The notes: generated from the sequence alone by a model not told the origin. Counted from the first letter of the stretch, positions 8,212-16,827 are shown. The stretch: 64,000 nucleotides of DNA from Affinibrenneria salicis (GCF_008710095.1 NZ_VYKJ01000010.1:62001-126000); one strand, 5' to 3'. Numbers and translations: made by a program.

Positions 8212-9081
8212 TCAACGCCCATAGACCTGCGCTACATAGCGTCCGCGCCCGTCGCCGTGGCCCAAATCCATCGCCGTCAGCGCCAGCGCCTCTTTTTCAC
8301 TGAATCCCTGTGCCAGGTAATGGCGAATGGCATCCTGCGCCCAAGCGTAACGCAATGAATGCGGAGAATATGCGCCGGTCAAGCCGATACGCGAAGCCTG
8401 ACCGTGCCAATACTTCATCGCACTTTTCAGGTCGGGTTTATCAATCAGCCTGCCATTGCGTTGTTCCGCCACAGCCAACGCATTTTCCAGCACTTTTCTG
8501 ACTGCGCCAGCATCCAGAATTATTGTCTCGCGAGGCCGCCCGCCTTTAGTGCCAAACACCACGGTCAGCCGGGACTCGCCACGCTCCAGCGCCTGTTTCC
8601 ACGTTCTGAGTGATTGCGCACACTGCACCGCTTCCTGTGAACGCAGGCTCATCAACCTTGAAAGTTCCAGCGCCGCCGCCATCCCGGCGTCTTTTGCGCG
8701 AGCGATTTCCAGCACCTGCCGATAATACTCCGCCGTAATCGCCCGCCGGGTGCCGTTGCGGGATGCGCCGGATAAGCCGAGAGATTTATTGGACAGCCGT
8801 TCACTGGTGGCCAATCGATCACGCCCTGCTTGCTTTAGCAGACAGCGGAGCGCTGCCATTTCGTTTTGCAGGCTACGTTTCGTTATGCCCTGTTCCAACC
8901 GTTCACGAACGTAACTCTCAATATGCCGCGCTTTCAGTTGCTCCACCCGCCGGATCTGCACATTTTGCGCCAGTAAGCGCTCACAAAATCGCTGCGCCAG
9001 CGCCATACGGTCATGAACGGTTTTATGACTGCCACCCGCCTGCCGCGCCAGCGTTTTCATTTCCTGCTCCAGAAGACTCAT
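8212..9081 (-). CDS. second tyrosine recombinase of the island (integrase-domain protein)
   Basis: A 289-residue protein with an N-terminal SAM-like core-binding part (KTVHDRMALAQRFCERLLAQ, then ARHIESYVRERLEQGITKRS) and a C-terminal catalytic part with ELSRLMSLRSQEAV (first Arg) and YSPHSLRYAWAQDAI (His-x-x-Arg). It ends in LGHGDGRGRYVAQVYGR, with the nucleophile most likely one of the two terminal tyrosines. It differs clearly from the P4 integrase next door and resembles small integrase-domain proteins found in conjugative elements. The start at 9081 is preceded by GGGGAC; the frame is open to 9120. It is convergent with the integrase. Clusters of the same 9-base motif flank it in opposite orientations. 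A deleted copy exists at 18386-18733. Confidence 0.8.
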   Translation of the reverse strand: MSLLEQEMKTLARQAGGSHKTVHDRMALAQRFCERLLAQNVQIRRVEQLKARHIESYVRERLEQGITKRSLQNEMAALRCLLKQAGRDRLATSERLSNKSLGLSGASRNGTRRAITAEYYRQVLEIARAKDAGMAAALELSRLMSLRSQEAVQCAQSLRTWKQALERGESRLTVVFGTKGGRPRETIILDAGAVRKVLENALAVAEQRNGRLIDKPDLKSAMKYWHGQASRIGLTGAYSPHSLRYAWAQDAIRHYLAQGFSEKEALALTAMDLGHGDGRGRYVAQVYGR

Positions 9082-9365
9082 TTTTACATGTCCCCTTTTC
9101 ATGATTGCCGCAAAATCCAAAACAGATACAACCTTCCCCGGCGCATAGGCCGATAGCCCCTGATTTTTTGTCGGGTCTGCGAACGATACCTGAGCGCCGG
9201 GGCGGCAGCCGTTGAGGTGTTGCGGGGCTTCGGTGGTGCTCTCTGAGCAGCCGCCCGCTGGCGCGGGTAATCCCCCGGATCGTCCTGATCCCCCTCCGGT
9301 ATCGGTTCAAGTTCTCCTGTGAGTGAAAGTGGGTGAAATCACGGTGTCAGAATCCCGCCGTGCGT

Positions 9366-9484
9366 TGGCGCAGTTGAATTGTCTGGTGCAGTGAAAGGGC
9401 GTTGGTGCGTCACTTTCCCGCTCGGCGCGGTTAAAGTGACGCACTGGACTGGCGCAGTGATTAAAAATTGGAATTCTGGTGCAG
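9366..9484. repeat. inverted cluster of the CTGCRCCAG motif upstream of the second recombinase
   Basis: CTGG(T/C)GCAG, the reverse complement of the motif at 7991-8190, occurs at 9383, 9449 and 9476, with a one-mismatch copy at 9366. The recombinase gene therefore lies between two oppositely oriented arrays. Within the array, GTGCGTCACTTT (9405-9416) is repeated in inverted form at 9433-9444. Confidence 0.6.
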
Positions 9485-9641
9485 GATTGCGGTCACTCGG
9501 CAGCAAAGCCGCTGTCTTGGCAGGTTGCAGTTCATAAAGGTTAGAGGCGCTGATAATCAGCAGGTCCGGAAATATCCGGCAGCGTTAAGCAGTGGCAATA
9601 AATTGTCGTGTGTAACGTATGACCCCGACCGCGATGCGGTT

Positions 9642-9740
9642 CGGCAGTTTTCAGGGGCATTGCCGTATCCGGCGACCAGCCTGCATGTCAGGCCGCTTCT
9701 TGCAGGTCATGAAGCGTAGGTGTTGTCCGAAGACAACCTG
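9642..9740. repeat. degenerate ~100-bp repeat, copy 1
   Basis: Starts CGGCAGTTTTCA and contains GCTTCTTGCAGGTCATGAAGCG. It matches 10687-10788 with small insertions and substitutions. The two copies, in the same orientation, flank the ChpBS-like toxin-antitoxin genes. Confidence 0.65.
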
Positions 9741-9842
9741 TTTCATGGCAGAGCCTATATCGTCGCCACGATTGCTGAAAGTAAAAACTATCTTGAGGAA
9801 GAAAAGGTTATTCGCTGCCGGGACATCATTCCGCCCAAATAA
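9720..9842 (+). pseudogene. C-terminal remnant of an unidentified small protein
   Basis: The frame beginning at the GTG near 9720 reads SEDNLFHGRAYIVATIAESK and ends in EEEKVIRCRDIIPPK. This looks like a genuine protein tail, but an in-frame stop lies just upstream. It overlaps the end of the degenerate repeat, so it is probably what is left of a larger gene. I do not recognise the family. Confidence 0.35.
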
Positions 9843-9846
9843 GCAA

Positions 9847-9865
9847 GGGCGCTGTTGCAGCGCCC
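9847..9865. terminator. hairpin downstream of the toxin gene
   Basis: GGGCGCTG (9847-9854) pairs with CAGCGCCC (9858-9865) around a TTG loop. It could end both the minus-strand toxin-antitoxin transcript and the plus-strand remnant. Confidence 0.55.
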
Positions 9866-9889
9866 CCGTATAGTTAACATAAAACGCCA

Positions 9890-10222
9890 TCAGCTAAGGA
9901 TTGTTCCCAGTCGGGCCAGTACCTCGTTTACGATACTGTCAGGGATACGCTCCAGCCTTCTGCCGTTTCTGGCTGCCATATCAATAGTTCTGGGCTGGTC
10001 GCAGCGAACAACACCTGTCGTTTTCGTTCCCGCGCCATCCAGTGAAACGGCAAAACCAGCCGTTCGGGCAAAGTTTCCACCACTGGTGACAGGAACAACC
10101 ACAGGCAACCGGGTGATCTTGTTAAACGGCGCCGGTGAAACGATAAGCACCGGGCGTTTTCCGCTTTGCTCATGCCCGGCAGTGGGATCAAGTGACACGA
10201 GCCAGATTTCCCCTCTGTCCAT
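9890..10222 (-). CDS. type II toxin, MazF/PemK/ChpB-family endoribonuclease
   Basis: A 110-residue protein beginning MDRGEIWLVSLDPTAGHEQ, with KRPVLIVSPAPFNK and VVPVTSGGNFARTAGFAVSL. These are the conserved blocks of the MazF/PemK fold and are closest in feel to E. coli ChpB (GHEQ, GGNFAR). Members cleave mRNA at short sequence motifs and are inhibited by the partner antitoxin. Its ATG directly abuts the TAA of the upstream antitoxin with no gap, the usual coupling. A function in island maintenance is likely. No catalytic motif appears damaged. Confidence 0.9.
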   Translation of the reverse strand: MDRGEIWLVSLDPTAGHEQSGKRPVLIVSPAPFNKITRLPVVVPVTSGGNFARTAGFAVSLDGAGTKTTGVVRCDQPRTIDMAARNGRRLERIPDSIVNEVLARLGTILS

Positions 10223-10480
10223 TTACAGGATCTCCTTCCCTGTGGCAGGCGCGTCAATCCATTCCCGCTCTTCATCACTTATTTCGGCATGTGGATCGCA
10301 CTGCGCCAATAGTTCGGCAAGCGAATAGTGAGGCCGTTTTTGAGGCTCAATAATCAGGCAGCCATTATCAACGGTCACACCGACCTCACTATCCGGCGAC
10401 AAATCCAGCGTTTTCAGCACGGCGGGAGGCACTGCCAGCATGACGGATCCTCCGACTTTTTTCAGACGAGTGGTATACAT
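10223..10480 (-). CDS. type II antitoxin, ChpS/PemI-like (AbrB fold)
   Basis: Eighty-five residues. The N-terminal swapped-hairpin AbrB/MazE DNA-binding domain reads RLKKVGGSVMLAVPPAVLKT followed by LDLSPDSEVGV. The C-terminal toxin-binding tail has YSLAELLAQCDPHAE, very like ChpS (YSLDELLAQCD). GGAGG lies eight bases before the ATG at 10480, which decides the start, although the frame is open back to 10555. It is the first gene of the pair and should neutralise the toxin and repress its own promoter. Confidence 0.88.
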   Translation of the reverse strand: MYTTRLKKVGGSVMLAVPPAVLKTLDLSPDSEVGVTVDNGCLIIEPQKRPHYSLAELLAQCDPHAEISDEEREWIDAPATGKEIL

Positions 10481-10511
10481 TGAACACCTCCAGATATTAT
10501 ATTTTAATATA

Positions 10512-10531
10512 ACATCCATGATTAAGGATGT
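10512..10531. promoter_or_regulatory. candidate operator of the ChpS/ChpB-like pair
   Basis: ACATCC (10512-10517) and GGATGT (10526-10531) form an inverted repeat with an eight-base centre. It lies 32 bases upstream of the antitoxin start, beside an AT-rich stretch that could hold the -10 box. Autoregulation by the antitoxin is the family norm. Confidence 0.5.
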
Positions 10532-10686
10532 ACAATTATCAATCAGATTCATCATAAACTCCTTAACGCCACGAACAATGAAGCATCAGTGGAATGCACC
10601 TGTTGGTTGAAGAGTGGGTTCGAATGCGGGGTTGATTACAAAGTAATGAAGCATGAGGAAGCCTTAATCCATCCAGCGACAGACCC

Positions 10687-10788
10687 GGCAGTTTTCAAAG
10701 GCGGCATTGCCGGTAAAAGGCGACCATCCTGATATATCAGGCGCTTCTTGCAGGTCATGAAGCGCGGGCTGTCCACAGACAATGTGTT
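10687..10788. repeat. degenerate ~100-bp repeat, copy 2
   Basis: Second copy of the element at 9642-9740, sharing CGGCAGTTTTCA, CATTGCCG and CTTCTTGCAGGTCATGAAGC. The rest of 10556-11079 holds no gene I can support. Confidence 0.6.
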
Positions 10789-11079
10789 GCGGAAGGGAAA
10801 TTACGCCAACAGTTCGGGCACAGAAACAAAAAACTAAAAATGAGGTGGGGAGAATGTTTGTTGACTAATCCCCTTCCTGTGAGTGAGAAAACATGCAGCA
10901 GAAACAAGATGTTGTATGGATTATCAGGATAATCGCAACGGGAAAGCCACATTGCCGCAGGAAAAAGCCCGTTTTTTTGAAAAACGCAACGCTGTATGAA
11001 TGATTTATATTAAACAGTATCTTGTTGATATTTATACCAAATAATAAAAAACCTCTCTATACCAATATTTTATAAACCG

Positions 11080-11394
11080 CTATTGCGGAGTAATCAAAAG
11101 CGTTGAATTAGGATTGTTTTTCTTATAACGATGGTACTGCAAAATTAACGTCGCCAGGTCATCATCCACAGCATAGAAATAGGCTTCCGGTACGTCCAGC
11201 ACCGCTGCGAACCGGCAGACCAGACCAAAATCCGGCGAACTGACTTCTCTCTCGTATTGACTCACGCGAGAACTTGCCGTTTCCTCATCCAGTCCAGCGA
11301 GGCAACCGAGCTCCGCCTGTTTTAATCCCTTGTTCACTCGGGCTAACCTTAATCGCTTACCAATCACGATGTTACCTGCTTCGCTGACTAACAT
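11080..11394 (-). CDS. XRE-family transcriptional regulator, paralogue A
   Basis: A small cytoplasmic DNA-binding protein of about 104 residues with a single helix-turn-helix (LRLARVNKGLKQAELGCLAG, then SSRVSQYEREVSSPD). The alternative HTH-scaffold segment DVPEAYFYAVDDDLATLILQ follows. It is about 85% identical by eye to paralogue B (11581-11895), including the C-terminal NPNSTLLITP. I place the start at 11394, where it aligns with paralogue B; the frame is open to 11436. The upstream non-coding sequence is also similar between the two copies, so the duplication included the promoter. Probable island regulator. Confidence 0.8.
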   Translation of the reverse strand: MLVSEAGNIVIGKRLRLARVNKGLKQAELGCLAGLDEETASSRVSQYEREVSSPDFGLVCRFAAVLDVPEAYFYAVDDDLATLILQYHRYKKNNPNSTLLITPQ

Positions 11395-11580
11395 AAGCCG
11401 ATTATCGCCGCTCCCTATACTTGCTTCCTGAAGCATTTCTTTTCTGAATAAACTTTAAATTCAATTTGGATTATTTTTCACACCAAAATGGAGAAATAAT
11501 TTATTAGGAAAAGTAATGATTAAATTAAAGAGAGAAAACGCATAAAGATTGAACGCCGAGAACCAGCTGGGATATCAACC

Positions 11581-11895
11581 TCACAGAGGTGTGATTAGTA
11601 GAGTGGAGTTAGGGTTGGCTTTTCTGAAACGGTGATACTGCAAAATCAATGTGGCAAGATCGTCATCGACGGCATAGAAATAAGCTTCCGGCACGTCCAG
11701 CACCGCAGCGAACCGGCAGACCAGACCAAAATCCGGTGAGCTGACTCCTCTCTCGTATTGACTCACACGAGAACTCGCTGTTTCTTCATCCAGACCAGCG
11801 AGGCAACCGAGCTCTGCCTGTTTCAATCCCTTGTCCACTCGGGCCAATCTTAATCGCTTACCAATCACAGCGTTATCCACATTACTGATCGACAT
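11581..11895 (-). CDS. XRE-family transcriptional regulator, paralogue B
   Basis: A 104-residue helix-turn-helix protein, nearly identical to paralogue A downstream on the same strand. Its start region faces the Ner-like gene at 12044 across a 148-bp AT-rich gap. That divergent arrangement resembles phage-type repressor/Ner switches. The HTH region is LRLARVDKGLKQAELGCLAG. No effector domain is present. Targets are unknown; autoregulation and control of the divergent gene are the simplest inference. Confidence 0.82.
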   Translation of the reverse strand: MSISNVDNAVIGKRLRLARVDKGLKQAELGCLAGLDEETASSRVSQYERGVSSPDFGLVCRFAAVLDVPEAYFYAVDDDLATLILQYHRFRKANPNSTLLITPL

Positions 11896-12043
11896 AGAAC
11901 GATTATCGCCGCTCTTGATAAGGCCCTCTTGAATGATTTCTTTTCCTAATAAATTTTAACTTTATTTTTGGTTGTTTTTTAATCTAAAATAAAGTTATCA
12001 TTTACTAGAGGAAGTAAAGTTTAAATCTAAGAGGGGAGGAAGT
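11896..12043. promoter_or_regulatory. divergent control region between XRE and Ner-like genes
   Basis: An AT-rich gap holding both promoters. The segment around 11945-12000 is recognisably similar to the one upstream of paralogue A (11437-11510), including TTCTTTTC and AATAAA stretches. That suggests conserved operator sequence. The AGGGGAGGAAG ribosome binding site of the plus-strand gene is at its right edge. Confidence 0.5.
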
Positions 12044-12325
12044 ATGAACATTGAACAACAAGATCAGCGAATGGACTGGCATCCTGCCGACATCATTGCA
12101 GCTCTTCGCAAACGTAATACTACGCTGGCAGCCGTATCACGCGCAGCGGGGCTTAGCTCATCAACACTGGCAAATGCGCTTACCCGACCATGGCCGAAAG
12201 GTGAACTACTTATCGCAGAAGCGCTGGGGATCCCAGCCAGTGAAATCTGGCCGAATCGTTATTTCGATACGCAAGGGCGATTGATCCCTCGAGAAATTCG
12301 GACGAAAAAACAATTAGATGACTAA
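12044..12325 (+). CDS. Ner/SfsB-like winged-helix regulator
   Basis: Ninety-three residues. The sequence DWHPADIIAALRKRNTTLAA followed by SSSTLANALTRPWPKGELLI and IPASEIWPNRY matches the SfsB/Nlp family of E. coli and the Ner repressor of phage Mu. The start is supported by a very strong GGGGAGGAAGT ribosome binding site. It is divergent from the XRE gene. In Mu, Ner antagonises the repressor to control lytic genes; here it probably forms a regulatory switch with the XRE paralogues. That role is inferred from the arrangement. Confidence 0.85.
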   Translation: MNIEQQDQRMDWHPADIIAALRKRNTTLAAVSRAAGLSSSTLANALTRPWPKGELLIAEALGIPASEIWPNRYFDTQGRLIPREIRTKKQLDD

Positions 12326-12748
12326 CAATTACTACTGAGTTCAAGTGCCAACAATCAGGGAAAATAGTTCTGATTTGTGATCAGTTCATCCGTACAGCAC
12401 AACTATCAGTTGGCTCGATATTACTAACGAGCCAACATGATACGTCCCGACTCATGATTTTTTCATTTTCATTGTATGAATCAGAACAGCATAACTATCA
12501 GCAACATAGGATCAATCGGCGAAGGGTCCTCCCAATCCGCTGATAAAATGCCTTCGCTGCATCAGACAACGCATGAACCAACATTCCATGAATAACCTAT
12601 CCCAAGAGGCAGCGACTACCATCGCTATCAGCTAGACGGACTAATGAAACAAGTGTTTTACAAATAAATCGTCACCGAGAAGGTAGGCTAGTATCGATGT
12701 TTTAAAAAACTTCATGTATACTCGAACTGATAATTTTTGGAGAGAAAC
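12326..12748. other. intergenic region before the methyltransferase
   Basis: No gene seen in about 420 bp. A perfect nine-base inverted repeat lies at 12409-12417 (GTTGGCTCG) and 12428-12436, with a ten-base AT-rich loop. TATACT at 12717-12722 is a possible -10 box for the methyltransferase, with a poor -35. Confidence 0.45.
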
Positions 12749-13801
12749 GTGATAATACAAGCAGTTGATTTATTTTGCGGAGCTGGCGGTTTGACCTATG
12801 GGTTAAACAACGTAGGTATACGTGTAACTCATGGTATTGATATTGATTCTGCCTGCAAATTCCCTATCGAATATAATAATAAAAACACTACTTTCGTTGA
12901 ACGATCAATTACAGATATTACAGGAAAAGAAATATCATCCTTCTTCAAGAAGGATACGATAAGGCTTATTGCAGGATGCGCGCCTTGCCAACCATTTTCT
13001 AAATATTCAAGCAGCACAAAAAAAGATAAAAATGATCAAAAGTGGGCACTTCTCTCTGAATTCGGTCGCATTGTAAATGATGTAAAACCAGAATTAGTTA
13101 CTATGGAGAATGTGCCACAACTTCGAGATCATAATGTATTTAAAGAATTTGTAAACACTCTAAAAAATACAGGTTATAATTTATGGTATGATGTTGTAAA
13201 CTGTTCGGACTATGGCCTTCCCCAAAATAGGCGTCGTCTAATATTGGTTGGCTCACTATTGAGTAATATAGAGCTTATACCTATCACTCATACTAAAGAT
13301 AGAAGAAACACTGTATATAAAGCTATAGGAAAGCTACCTCCGATAGAGGCTGGAGTAAAAAATGAAAAAGATATTCTTCACAGTTCACCTTCTTTGTCCA
13401 AAATAAATATGCAAAGAATAAGATCATCCACTCCTGGGGGTACATGGAAAGATTGGCCGAAAGAATTATTAGCAAAATGCCACCAAAAAAACTCCGGAGC
13501 CACTTATATCAGTGTTTATGGCCGTATGGAATGGAATTCAACAAGCCCAACAATAACAACTCAATGCTATGGTTATGGTAATGGCAGATTTGGTCATCCA
13601 GAACAAAACCGCGCCATAACTCTACGAGAGGCCGCAATACTCCAGTCATTCCCTAAGAAATATCGTTTTATTGATAAAAAAACCCCATTCTCATTTAGAA
13701 AACTGGGAACAATGATTGGAAATGCTGTTCCTGTTACCATTGGTGAAATCATTGGCCGTTCATTTATTAGGCACATTGAGAGTTTAAATATCCCTGATTG
13801 A
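12749..13801 (+). CDS. DNA (cytosine-5)-methyltransferase
   Basis: Transfers a methyl group from SAM to C5 of cytosine in a specific DNA sequence. The canonical motifs appear in order: I (VDLFCGAGGLTYG), IV with the catalytic Cys in PCQPFS (about residue 80), VI (MENVP), VIII (LPQNRRRLILVG) and X (KLGTMIGNAVP). A variable target-recognition stretch lies between VIII and X. About 350 residues. I choose the GTG at 12749, because GGAGAG lies six bases before it, over the TTG at 12737. The gene is strikingly AT-rich compared with the chromosome. It converges on and overlaps the HEPN gene tail to tail by 35 bp. No classical restriction endonuclease is adjacent, so the two opposing genes are the likely partners. 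Confidence 0.93.
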   Translation: MIIQAVDLFCGAGGLTYGLNNVGIRVTHGIDIDSACKFPIEYNNKNTTFVERSITDITGKEISSFFKKDTIRLIAGCAPCQPFSKYSSSTKKDKNDQKWALLSEFGRIVNDVKPELVTMENVPQLRDHNVFKEFVNTLKNTGYNLWYDVVNCSDYGLPQNRRRLILVGSLLSNIELIPITHTKDRRNTVYKAIGKLPPIEAGVKNEKDILHSSPSLSKINMQRIRSSTPGGTWKDWPKELLAKCHQKNSGATYISVYGRMEWNSTSPTITTQCYGYGNGRFGHPEQNRAITLREAAILQSFPKKYRFIDKKTPFSFRKLGTMIGNAVPVTIGEIIGRSFIRHIESLNIPD

Positions 13802-14465
13802 TCAGGTAGTCCTCAGTTGCTGTTATTAATAACTTCATGTATTCATTTACATTTTTCACTCTAGCCAAGACATCATTGACAGGGTCCTTGGCCCCTTGTT
13901 TTGAAAATTCAGTATTCCCATGAGCAAGATCATTTCTTATGTCCTTTAAAGTATCCAAATCGACACCGTTTCTGCACTCCGGAGCATCCGGAATAGTTAT
14001 ACCATATCTTTTCTTAATATCGCCTATAGTACTTTTAGTTATATTTCCATTAAATTCCTTTCTTACATTAAAAGAGGCGCTAATAACTTTCTTTAATATA
14101 TCCCCACCAATTTTCATATGTAACCTTTCAATCTTATTACTGTAATCAATAACGATTCTGTTAAGTGTTTTTTTTTGAAGATTAGCTATTAGGTCATGAT
14201 AACCAACATTATTATCATGCATATGGTCATAAATAGCTTCAATACATCCTCGTGTAACACACTCAACCAAATTGTATGAAAGCATATGCAATGTTGACTT
14301 TAATATATCTATTTTTCTTTGAAGAGATAGTACATCTTCCTCAATTGAGGTATCTTCTCTCTTCATTTTAGAGAATGCTATGCCTAGCATCTCAATTAAA
14401 GATATAACCTCATCAATATCATGAACTCTTTCATCAAAATCTTCTCTTAAATCAGAAAGTTGCAT
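13767..14465 (-). CDS. HEPN-domain protein of the MAE_28990/MAE_18760 type
   Basis: A 232-residue, largely helical protein. The N-terminus MQLSDLREDFDERVHDIDEV and the C-terminal IRNDLAHGNTEFS are typical of the MAE_28990/MAE_18760 HEPN group. RNDLAH (about residues 177-182) is the R-x4-H motif that forms the RNase active site in many HEPN toxins. The ATG at 14465 follows the DUF262 stop by one base and has GGGGAAT upstream; the frame is open to 14495. The gene is AT-rich and translationally coupled to DUF262. Many HEPN proteins are RNases used in defence or toxin-antitoxin systems. I infer an effector role, not yet shown for this protein. Confidence 0.78.
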   Translation of the reverse strand: MQLSDLREDFDERVHDIDEVISLIEMLGIAFSKMKREDTSIEEDVLSLQRKIDILKSTLHMLSYNLVECVTRGCIEAIYDHMHDNNVGYHDLIANLQKKTLNRIVIDYSNKIERLHMKIGGDILKKVISASFNVRKEFNGNITKSTIGDIKKRYGITIPDAPECRNGVDLDTLKDIRNDLAHGNTEFSKQGAKDPVNDVLARVKNVNEYMKLLITATEDYLINQGYLNSQCA

Positions 14466-14466
14466 A

Positions 14467-15621
14467 TCATTCCCCAAGAATCTTATTTTTAACAAAATTG
14501 ATGCGCTGTTTTAATTGGGAAACATTATTAGCACTATCAGCAGTTACAATCAGCTCAAATTCTTTTTCAAATAACCACTGAGCAACTGGAATAACTGGTT
14601 GTTGTAATGATGGATCGGCACGTAAGGCAAGTGCCGTACCAACCGCTAAAGCTTCATATCGAGCACGGGGTGTCGTTTTGCTTGTTAGAGTCTTTTTAAA
14701 ACCTATAGGGAAATGCTGCCGAACGAATTCAAGCATCCGCTCAAATTCTTCAATGTACTCCTGAGTATTATTTACACTTACAGATTCAGCTTGTTTATTT
14801 AAGTACTCATCCAAGAATTCACGAACAAATCCTTTATATTCATCAAGAGCATTTAGATAGGCAAAGAAACGTAATACTAATTCTCTATGATCTCCGCTAG
14901 ATCTTTTTTTATTAGAAAGAGGAGCTAATTCAGAAAATAATCCATTCTCCGAGCAGGGAATAAGAACATTTCTATAAAAAGGTGATGCTGCAGCATCCGA
15001 ACCGTGACGAACTTCCATTGCCTCAAGTCGTTTCACACCAGAGTTAATTCTTTCAAAAAGATCCCTTCTATGCTCTTCTTTTACATCGCCCTTCAATTCT
15101 ACGAGCCTTAGTGATTCTCTTAAAAAACGTCTCTGCCTGCCGCTTGGTAAATCAGAAAATGTAAAACCCTCAAGTTCTTTAATTTCTTTCAGATCACTTA
15201 AAAAAAGTTGATCATTACAAAAATAATAAATAGCTCTGATCCTTTGAGAACCATCAATTATTTCCACTCGACCATCAAACTCAGGATCATCATCATTCAC
15301 ATCAGCTATATATAAATAAGGAATAGGGAAGTCTAATAATATGCTTTCAATAAATCTCGAAGCTATTCTCGGCTCCCATTTATAATCTCGTTGATAGTCA
15401 GGAATAAACAATTCATTAGATCCATCATCTAAACCATCAGAGTATTTTTGTAGCACTAACTCAATTGACCACTCACGAACATTGTAAACAATATTCTTCT
15501 GTGCAGTTCGAATGTCGTTATCAACTTTTTGTACTAAACCTGCTATCTCCGATTTAATTCTTACCTGTTCTGCTGCATCTGAGGTAGTCGATAATTGTTC
15601 TTTTAATTCTTTCATGCCCAT
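14467..15621 (-). CDS. DUF262-domain protein (ParB/sulfiredoxin-like fold)
   Basis: A 384-residue protein. The core DUF262 motifs are visible: IPDYQRDYKWEP (about 73-84), IIDGSQRIRAI (about 121-131) and LFERINSGVKRLEAMEVRHG (about 188-207). The N-terminal 50 residues look coiled-coil. DUF262 is the N-terminal half of GmrS/GmrSD, BrxU and SspE-type proteins, where it binds and hydrolyses nucleotides. Here there is no DUF1524 HNH nuclease half, so the adjacent HEPN protein may supply the nuclease. It is first in a two-gene minus-strand operon ending tail to tail with the methyltransferase. The ribosome binding site at 15621 is poor, and an ATG six bases on is possible. Confidence 0.85.
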   Translation of the reverse strand: MGMKELKEQLSTTSDAAEQVRIKSEIAGLVQKVDNDIRTAQKNIVYNVREWSIELVLQKYSDGLDDGSNELFIPDYQRDYKWEPRIASRFIESILLDFPIPYLYIADVNDDDPEFDGRVEIIDGSQRIRAIYYFCNDQLFLSDLKEIKELEGFTFSDLPSGRQRRFLRESLRLVELKGDVKEEHRRDLFERINSGVKRLEAMEVRHGSDAAASPFYRNVLIPCSENGLFSELAPLSNKKRSSGDHRELVLRFFAYLNALDEYKGFVREFLDEYLNKQAESVSVNNTQEYIEEFERMLEFVRQHFPIGFKKTLTSKTTPRARYEALAVGTALALRADPSLQQPVIPVAQWLFEKEFELIVTADSANNVSQLKQRINFVKNKILGE

Positions 15622-15704
15622 AGTTTTATAAGACCGTCAATGAAATGGTAGGTATCAAGTTATCAATATCTTTTTCATAATACAATGATGAGTCTTATAT
15701 TCCA

Positions 15705-16411
<707 letters not shown>

Positions 16412-16650
16412 AATGTCATCCTCCTCCTTTCCCTCTGGAGAGTAATTATACAATTCGCATAAAGATTATCCCATTACGATTTACAGGTGACATAGGGAAT
16501 CGAACCGAAGGAACGAACCGGACATTTCCTTATCGTATGCACCACATCATTCTGATCTATCTATGAAAACACGGGTCAAGCTACGGGTCTTGACAACAAT
16601 CGAGGAAAGAATTTATGCTACATTTCAACTTAATAGAAAGCTGAATGATC

Positions 16651-16666
16651 CCGAGTCCGGGCACCA
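16651..16666. repeat. attachment site, right copy
   Basis: CCGAGTCCGGGCACCA, identical to the tRNA-Phe 3' end at 6312-6327. The next integrase begins 164 bp further on, close to the 162-bp spacing at the left copy. Confidence 0.85.
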
Positions 16667-16728
16667 AAATTTAGTTTCAGGATGTCCTTATGCGTCCGGG
16701 AACGTTGAAAAATCAGTAAGTTGATAAG

Positions 16729-16763
16729 AATCTGGAGTACCAATGGGTACTACCAGATTTTTT
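16729..16763 (+). terminator. terminator-like hairpin in the leader of the second integrase
   Basis: AATCTGGAGTACC (16729-16741) pairs with GGTACT (16746-16751) and, past one bulged base, CCAGATT (16753-16759). A run of six T follows (16758-16763). It lies about 70 bases before the integrase start, so it could attenuate transcription entering from the island side. Confidence 0.6.
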
Positions 16764-16768
16764 GATAT

Positions 16769-16827
16769 CCGTAGTTTTTGGGGGCCTAATTGGGAGCCTG
16801 CCGGTTCGATAAACTACGGAGCCCCCA
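16769..16827 (+). promoter_or_regulatory. possible pseudoknot over the ribosome binding site of the second integrase
   Basis: Two interleaved inverted repeats. CCGTAGTTT (16769-16777) pairs with AAACTACGG (16811-16819), and TGGGGGC (16779-16785) pairs with GCCCCCA (16821-16827). The order a-b-a'-b' is that of an H-type pseudoknot. The GGAG ribosome binding site (16818-16821) lies where the two 3' arms meet. Translational control is inferred. Confidence 0.45.

Noticed and set aside
12409..12436. Riboswitch or small RNA before the methyltransferase.
   Set aside because: A single nine-base hairpin with no T-run and no further conserved structure; it remains just an inverted repeat.
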